Shown: positions 58,574 through 64,000 of the stretch, one piece after another
Numbering within the stretch: the first letter of the stretch is position 1
How the letters are laid out: each line of letters starts with the position of its first letter
DNA from: Oscheius dolichura
Taxonomy: Eukaryota > Nematoda > Chromadorea > Rhabditida > Rhabditidae
Assembly (NCBI GenBank): GCA_932521035.1
Contig: OW051495.1
Span: forward strand, 2,666,001 to 2,730,000
Reading direction: 5' to 3'
Length of the DNA stretch: 64,000 bases
Notes under the pieces: model-generated
What the model saw: only the letters and a program-made list of their open reading frames with translations
What the model was told of the DNA's origin: nothing
Databases searched by the model: none
Position numbers and translations under genes: made by a program

Positions 58574-59439
58574 AACGTCGCCTGCTCTCCTTCCTCTCTC
58601 CCCCGAGCCAAAGCAATCTCCTCCAGAAGTCCTCATCTCAGGGTCTCACCGCGTTTCCCTTTATATCATCCGTTATCTATCAATTCTATCTATTGTCTCA
58701 TCCTCCTGCTTATATTTTGTCTGTTCGTAGTCACGGGAAGTAATGTGATAGTCTTCGTTGTCCTCCTCTCAAATAGGTTTGTGACCCCCTTGCATTTCCC
58801 CTTTATTATTGACCAAAATGGCCACTTCTCCTCGTCTCCTCCTCATCGCATCAAGAATATACTGAATACCCGAATTTCCAAGCTGATCTCAGTCGGGTAG
58901 CCGTCGCCACGCATCATGTTTGCACCCATTGTTGATGCCTTGTTATACAGTTTAATCATAACACAACCAAAATAAATTATGGCATTTATTCTCAGTCGAA
59001 CATTTATTCATTCGGGCAGGTGGTGAAGAGGGCTGGAGGTTGGTTGAACAAAGATTGCTCATCTTGTTGAAGCCAGGATTTTGAAGGTTTCTTGATACAA
59101 ATATAATTAGGTGAATTGCTGATCTCTCTACTGGAAATTCTCATCCCAATGGCTTTCAGCAATGATCTGTTTCAACCTTCCTATATATTAGGCGTGTGAT
59201 CATTCCCATAATATGCATGTCATTACCAATAATTCAACTAGCCTACCAAATACCTCTCTTCTCTTGCTCTCCAACGAATCGCCTCTTTACCTTCCAAATG
59301 CCGCCTTACTTGCCCGTCCAGGCTGTCCTTTGATCCCCATGGCAACCATGAGCGGTCCGGCTAAAATCCCGTTGGGATAATTGTCTCTCTGCTCTGCTTT
59401 ATCTCCGTCTGTTCCACTTCCCTTATTCATTTTTCAACA
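58574..59439. other. FoxP 3' UTR and spacer before RAB28
   Basis: A C/T-rich 3' UTR runs to AATAAA at 58971-58976. Beyond it is AT-rich spacer with no exon. The RAB28 promoter must lie within about 450 bases of its ATG. Confidence 0.5.
58971..58976 (+). terminator. Poly(A) signal of FoxP
   Basis: AATAAA about 400 bases after the FoxP stop codon, followed by a T-rich stretch. Confidence 0.65.
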
Positions 59440-61632
59440 ATGGAAGAAATCGAAAGGAAACCGACGGAAATGCCGAGAGATGACTCGAAGAAGTCGTCGG
59501 ATTGGAAGACTCGCACTCTGAGCGACGACGAATCAACCGATGAAATTATTCTTAAGGTGAGGCAGAAAACGGAGCATTGTATTTTATTTTTAGGAAGGTT
59601 TATATGTTCTGAGTGAAATATTTTAATTTAGGTGGTTGTCGTGGGTGACGGCTCGTCGGGAAAGACGTCACTATGTCAGCGATTCGCACGAGACGCATTC
59701 GATCGCGAGTATCATCAGGTATTCCTATCTTACCTATACAAAACGCGAGGGTGTCCGTCTGTCCGTCACCGCCCACACCGGGCGCGCGCTTGTTCAAACT
59801 AGAGTTGCGAGTTCGACCTCGGCGGCGACCAAAACTTTTGCTTTTCTATATTTTCCGTTTCCTTCATCTACCATTGCTTTTGCGTATGTAAAACACTATC
59901 GATGGCTCGATTCGCATTTGTCACTGTAGCTCGGCCATTTGTGGAACGTTTTCGGAAATTTAAAAATCAAAATGGAGAGACGGAAAAGCTGATAGGCTGG
60001 GGGCCGCGTTTATGATGCGGCGAAGCCCTTTTGTTATTTTACAATTTATTATTTTTACAAGGATTGTAAAACAAAGCAAAAAAACTAGATAAGGGTGCCA
60101 TAAAACGCAATTATTTCAGACAATCGGGTTGGATTTCTTCTCCCGACGAATAACCCTCCCCGGACAGCATCACGACGCCCCTCCTTTTACCGTACTCCTA
60201 CAAGTAATTCTTACCATTTTTCTCCAAAATATCCGTTTCTTTCTAGGTCTGGGATATCGGAGGCCAGTCGATTTCCAGCGACATGCTGCCCAAATACCTG
60301 ACGGGGGTGAATTGTGTTCTCCTGGTCTACGACGTGACCAATCGGAACTCTTTTGACAATTTAAAGGACTGGCTAATTGTTGTACGGCAATATTTGGATC
60401 AGATAATGAGGCGGGAGACGGAAGAGGCCATCGGCAAGGGAGAGAAGCCAAAGGATATCAAGGTGGGCGGTTTTATGTCTTCCAGAGCTCTTCTCTGGGT
60501 ATTGCTCCAGTTGTGGGGTTCTACATAATTTGTTGACAACGACAAAACAACAATAAACTAGATCAGGGGCAAACCTACTGGGGGATATCCTATTTTTCAC
60601 ATTTTATTGGTATCAAGGAACCACTAAAATGCAGAGTTCCGGTCACTATCCAATCAAAAGCTGTAAATTGGGGTGAAGGCCCTCCAAATGACCCTGCTAT
60701 AGTCTGTCAAGAAAAAAGACGACATTCAAGGTCTAACGATTTAGCCGCGAGCCGAACTCTTCTTGGACGCTCGAAAATTATCTGTCAGTGCGCCCCACCG
60801 CTAAAATTTGTTCTTGCCGAGTTAGACCTTGAATGTCGTCTTTTTTCTTGACAGACTATAGATGGGTTACTTCCAGGGATTTTAGACCCTGATAGAAAGA
60901 CACACTCTGGGCCGTTGAGCATACAGTAATCACACGTTTTCCCTGTTTTGAAATTGTTAGATAATGGGAAAATATTACCGTCTTGGTTACGACTCCCCTA
61001 TATAATTGTCGCTTTTCCAGAGATATGAGTACGCTTTTTTTTGGAGAGGATTTTATCAAAAGTGGTTACCATTGTTGAATGTTTCAAAATAAGAGTAGAA
61101 GAAGGAGCTGGGATCCCTGGATTGGGAATCTTTGACTTTTCTCATTTTAACCGTATCAAAAACCCTATAAAATTCTGTCTTCCAAAAATAAACGATGGAT
61201 AATTGATTGGTCCAACAAGTTTATTCTAGTCCTTTCTTCCAGCTGCCAATTTTCTACCTGGTCGGGAATAAAATCGACATCGACAGTCTCCGGACAGTCG
61301 ACGCTCACATGCACATGGAATTCGTGGAGACATTCAACATCGACGGCGACATGTACACCTCCTCCCGGACCGGGGACTCCGTCCTCTTCATGTTTCGGTA
61401 CTCCTCTTTATATTTCTTATTTCCTGGTCATTCCAGTTGCGCGGCTGCCAAATATCTCGGAGTGCAGTTGTCCAAAGTCGACCAGGAGGCGGATATTATC
61501 ATCACCAAGGTCTATCCCCCTCCCCCTTCCCAAAATAATAAATTCCAGGGAGAGATAGCCCCTGAGGCGGTGCCGATGCGTCGGTCGCGTCACACCAACC
61601 AAACTCAAACTTCCGTCTGCTCTATTCAGTGA
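59440..61632 (+). CDS. rab-28: RAB28-like small GTPase
   Basis: RAB28 is an atypical Rab linked to intraflagellar transport and the BBSome in ciliated cells. Exons 59440-59556, 59632-59718, 60120-60203, 60247-60462, 61243-61397, 61437-61509 and 61549-61632 are in phase and give 271 residues. P-loop GDGSSGKT (44-51), switch I TIGLDFFSRRITLPG, switch II WDIGGQ (98-103, where most Rabs have WDTAGQ; IGG is the RAB28 hallmark), NKID (177-180) and a C-terminal CSIQ box consistent with prenylation, where most Rabs end CC or CxC. The 39-residue acidic/basic N-terminal extension is longer than in mammals. A charged insert (RRETEEAIGKGEKPKD) after the alpha-3 region is also extra. The start is the only ATG in frame with good context before the first donor. 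A MITE sits in the fourth intron. Confidence 0.92.
60700..60858. mobile_element. MITE with ~40-base near-perfect inverted repeats and TA target sites
   Basis: TAGTCTGTCAAGAAAAAAGA at 60700 and its reverse complement ending at 60858 form terminal repeats of about 40 bases with no more than one or two mismatches. TA lies on each side (60698-60699 and 60859-60860). The 159-base size, lack of coding capacity and TA sites fit a Tc1/mariner-type MITE. It sits in a RAB28 intron. A decayed relative lies at 12299-12459. Confidence 0.88.
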
Positions 61633-64000
61633 TATTTCTCGACGGATAATGCAATTCTCGAGGAGTTTCAGCCCGAGAAGTTCTCCCGTCTCGTTTTATG
61701 AATTGTTCTTCTCCGCCTTCTGTTCACTTGACTGCTTCCAGTCCGAGTGTCCCCCCGTGTTTATTACCCTCCTCCCCCTGAGTCCAGTCGAGTTTAATGT
61801 CACTCTTTTTGCCAAAGGAATCAAATGGTGGAACAAGCCGCGAGAATGTCGTAATCCCGAGATTCTTCACGCCTTCTGCTTCGTAGGGTGTACTTATCCC
61901 GTCGCTGGTTGTCTCTTTCGAACTCTAACACGTATTTTACATTCTTGTGCTTCATCATGGAAATATAAATGTCCAGTTGAAATGGCTGTGTTATATTCGC
62001 TTCCCTCTACTAGTTGGAGTCCACTTCTCGTCCTTTCCGTGGCCTTCTTCTCACATTCAACCTCTAGCCCGTATTTTTTTGCGTTCCGAGGCGGAGATAA
62101 AACTTTTCAAACTTTGGGTTATATCCACTTCAGGATCTGCTATTGCTGTTTTCATATTACAAAAATTTGGAAACTGGGTAAAGTTGATTTTCTCTTCTCG
62201 TCAGGTTTTGTTGTTTCCAATCGGAATGGAGTAATCAGCTTTTGATCGAAATCTGCTTTACTTTCTACCTGGTCCAGATTCTTTTTGTGCTACCACTCCT
62301 TCTACCGATTGAGATCAATTGTCTTCGCCCCCTTCTGCTCTCCACAATTTTGAAAATTCTCATTTCTCAACCCCCTATTTGGCGAACAAATAGAAGGCCA
62401 ATAGTCCTACTTCTATCGAATCCCGGTCTCCCTATTAGTCCTTCTCATTATTCCGCTTCTAACACACTTTCCTCGGGTTTCGCTGTGAGTATAAGTTGTT
62501 AGACCTCAACTTTTGCCCGCTAACCCGTTTGCGTTCCAAGCCCTCAAATAAATGACCTTATTTATCTGCGCTACAGTTTCTGCCCCTCCACAACCCAACT
62601 CGTCGTTTCTGTCTCCTTCTGTTATTAGGAGTTCACTTCTCGCCTTCTTGGTTGCCCTCTTCTCATCATGCGACATTTGACACAGTATTCTCGTGTTTCA
62701 GGAAGGAAGGGAATACAGAATTTTACGAGTGGGCTTTATCGATTGGATTGGAAATCCTACTGCAAAAAAACTGAACCAATTTTTCAAAGTTTTGAAGAAT
62801 CCATAAAAACTGCTAATTTTTGCACTCTAGTTTGTTCTTTCAATAGATGTTTCAAACATTTTTATGTTTTTTTCCAACTTTTTCTACTGTTACATGAATC
62901 CAACGACTGAATAAAAGAAGAAAAGCTTTTTATTTTTATAGAAATTCCGAAACGTATCCAATTGAAATGGCTCGGAAAAGGGGAGTCTAGCTTATGGCGA
63001 CGGGGCAAAAAGTTTAAAGGAGGGGTTGGCGACGGGTCCGATTCGACCTCGGCCGTCTTTTTGGCCCATTGCCAGTGTGCCATAATTACGGGGGGCCAGT
63101 CTCCGGAGCACTTCGCTTTGTATTTGCATCAATTGTTTGCCAAACGGGAAGAAGGGGCATCCACCCTGCTCTGTTTCCCCCACTATTTTGATACTTTTCT
63201 TCTAGTATTTTCCTCATTTTCTCCTGTGATCCAGGAGACGTGTCACCCCTCGAAAACACTTCCAATAACAACATAAATACAATGTTCTTTGAGAATCCTC
63301 CTCCCGCAACTATTTGTCTCTCAATTTATTGGATCCTTTGTTATTTTCTACTCCCAATTGCTTCAGATACTCCTTAAAATTCAAGATTGTCCCCTTTTCT
63401 GCTACAGCGTCTATTTGTCTACTGGAATTCATCAATTTCTTCCTATTTACTCCATTTTATTTGGGAAAGTTGGAACAGTAGAATATTTTCTTTCCAAGCA
63501 AATCAAATTGCGGATTTCTTGTTTTCTGAATACTCTACTCTTCCACTTATACCAGTTTTCTTATACAATGTGTTGGTCTCCATAGGAAATTCGAGAACAG
63601 CGACCAGTTACTGCTCTCCAAAGCTCACCTAGGAAGTTCTTTTGTTTCAGGTTACCTCTAAATTCATGAATGGCTCTACTTACAAGTTCCTAGCTCAAAC
63701 GTTCCTTCCAAATATATCACCGGACTAGTTAAAATCGTATTCGAGGTCGTATCATCGAAGCTTGTTAGAACATCAGACTGTGACTTTCATCCTTCTTTAC
63801 ATCCTCCTCTTCCCTTTGATTTTCATAAAAGTGCAGCTGGGGGATATCTAAATCTTCTTTTGTATTATTTTTTGTTTCGAGTTCTCTTGAAAATTCTAGC
63901 GAAATTCAGAGTCTCATGGGCGCGCAAACATGCAATCGTCGTTAAAGTCACCATTTCTGTCGTCTACCTAGCCCCCGACTTCCCCCGTTATTGCTTGCTC
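61633..64000. other. RAB28 3' region and downstream DNA without a supported gene
   Basis: T/C-rich DNA with open frames of up to 198 codons that lack codon character or family signatures. A diverged direct repeat (ggagtccacttctcgtcctt / ggagttcacttctcgccttc) lies near 62022 and 62631. AAATAAA-type signals occur near 62546. A GC-rich island at 62990-63130 is a possible promoter or exon of a gene beyond the window, but no exon could be confirmed. Confidence 0.45.

Noticed and set aside
61649-62245. 198-codon open frame after RAB28
   Set aside because: Begins 17 bases past the RAB28 stop, is Ser/Phe/Cys-rich as T/C-rich UTRs read by chance, and has no homology I can recognise.

Overview
The window is nuclear DNA of an animal, most likely a nematode. 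Genes are split by many short introns with GT...(T)TTTCAG|N acceptors, and no operon-like or prokaryotic signals are seen. The gene set is metazoan: EPS8, FoxP, RAB28, an M1 aminopeptidase, a GLD-2/TUTase-like nucleotidyltransferase and F-box proteins. F-box paralogues of this kind, and an eps-8 gene with a short isoform lacking the C-terminal effector domain, both resemble nematodes. The species is not identified, and all exon models were built by hand from reading frames and splice signals.

Layout. 1-8.9 kb holds no convincing coding exon; it has several GC/pyrimidine-rich islands that are probably upstream or regulatory DNA of eps-8. 8.9-17.3 kb (+) is EPS8: PTB, coiled coil, SH3, Q-rich linker and SAM-like effector domain, with a second intronic 3' end giving a short isoform. 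20.0-21.9 kb (+) is an intact NAD-dependent formate dehydrogenase of fungal type with a mitochondrial-style leader, the most unexpected gene here. 22.3-32.4 kb is a gene-dense, fast-evolving block: an F-box pseudogene, two small secreted cysteine-rich peptide genes (one a probable CS-alpha-beta defensin-like peptide), a lineage-specific hypothetical gene, F-box-family fragments, an intact 365-residue poly(A)/uridylyltransferase-family enzyme, a foldback MITE with 9-bp target duplications, and an intact F-box protein. 32.5-36.0 kb (-) is a secreted M1 metallopeptidase convergent with the F-box gene. 37.5-58.6 kb (+) is a FoxP forkhead factor with large introns rich in forkhead-type TGTTTAC motifs. 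59.4-61.6 kb (+) is RAB28. 61.6-64.0 kb shows no supported gene.

How the genes relate. There is no sign of an operon. EPS8 (actin capping and bundling), FoxP (transcription) and RAB28 (ciliary trafficking) are conserved single genes in large, regulatory-rich territories. The 17-36 kb interval looks like an evolvable patch of duplicated F-box genes, candidate immune peptides, MITEs and a probably horizontally acquired metabolic gene. No tRNA, rRNA or CRISPR array was recognised.
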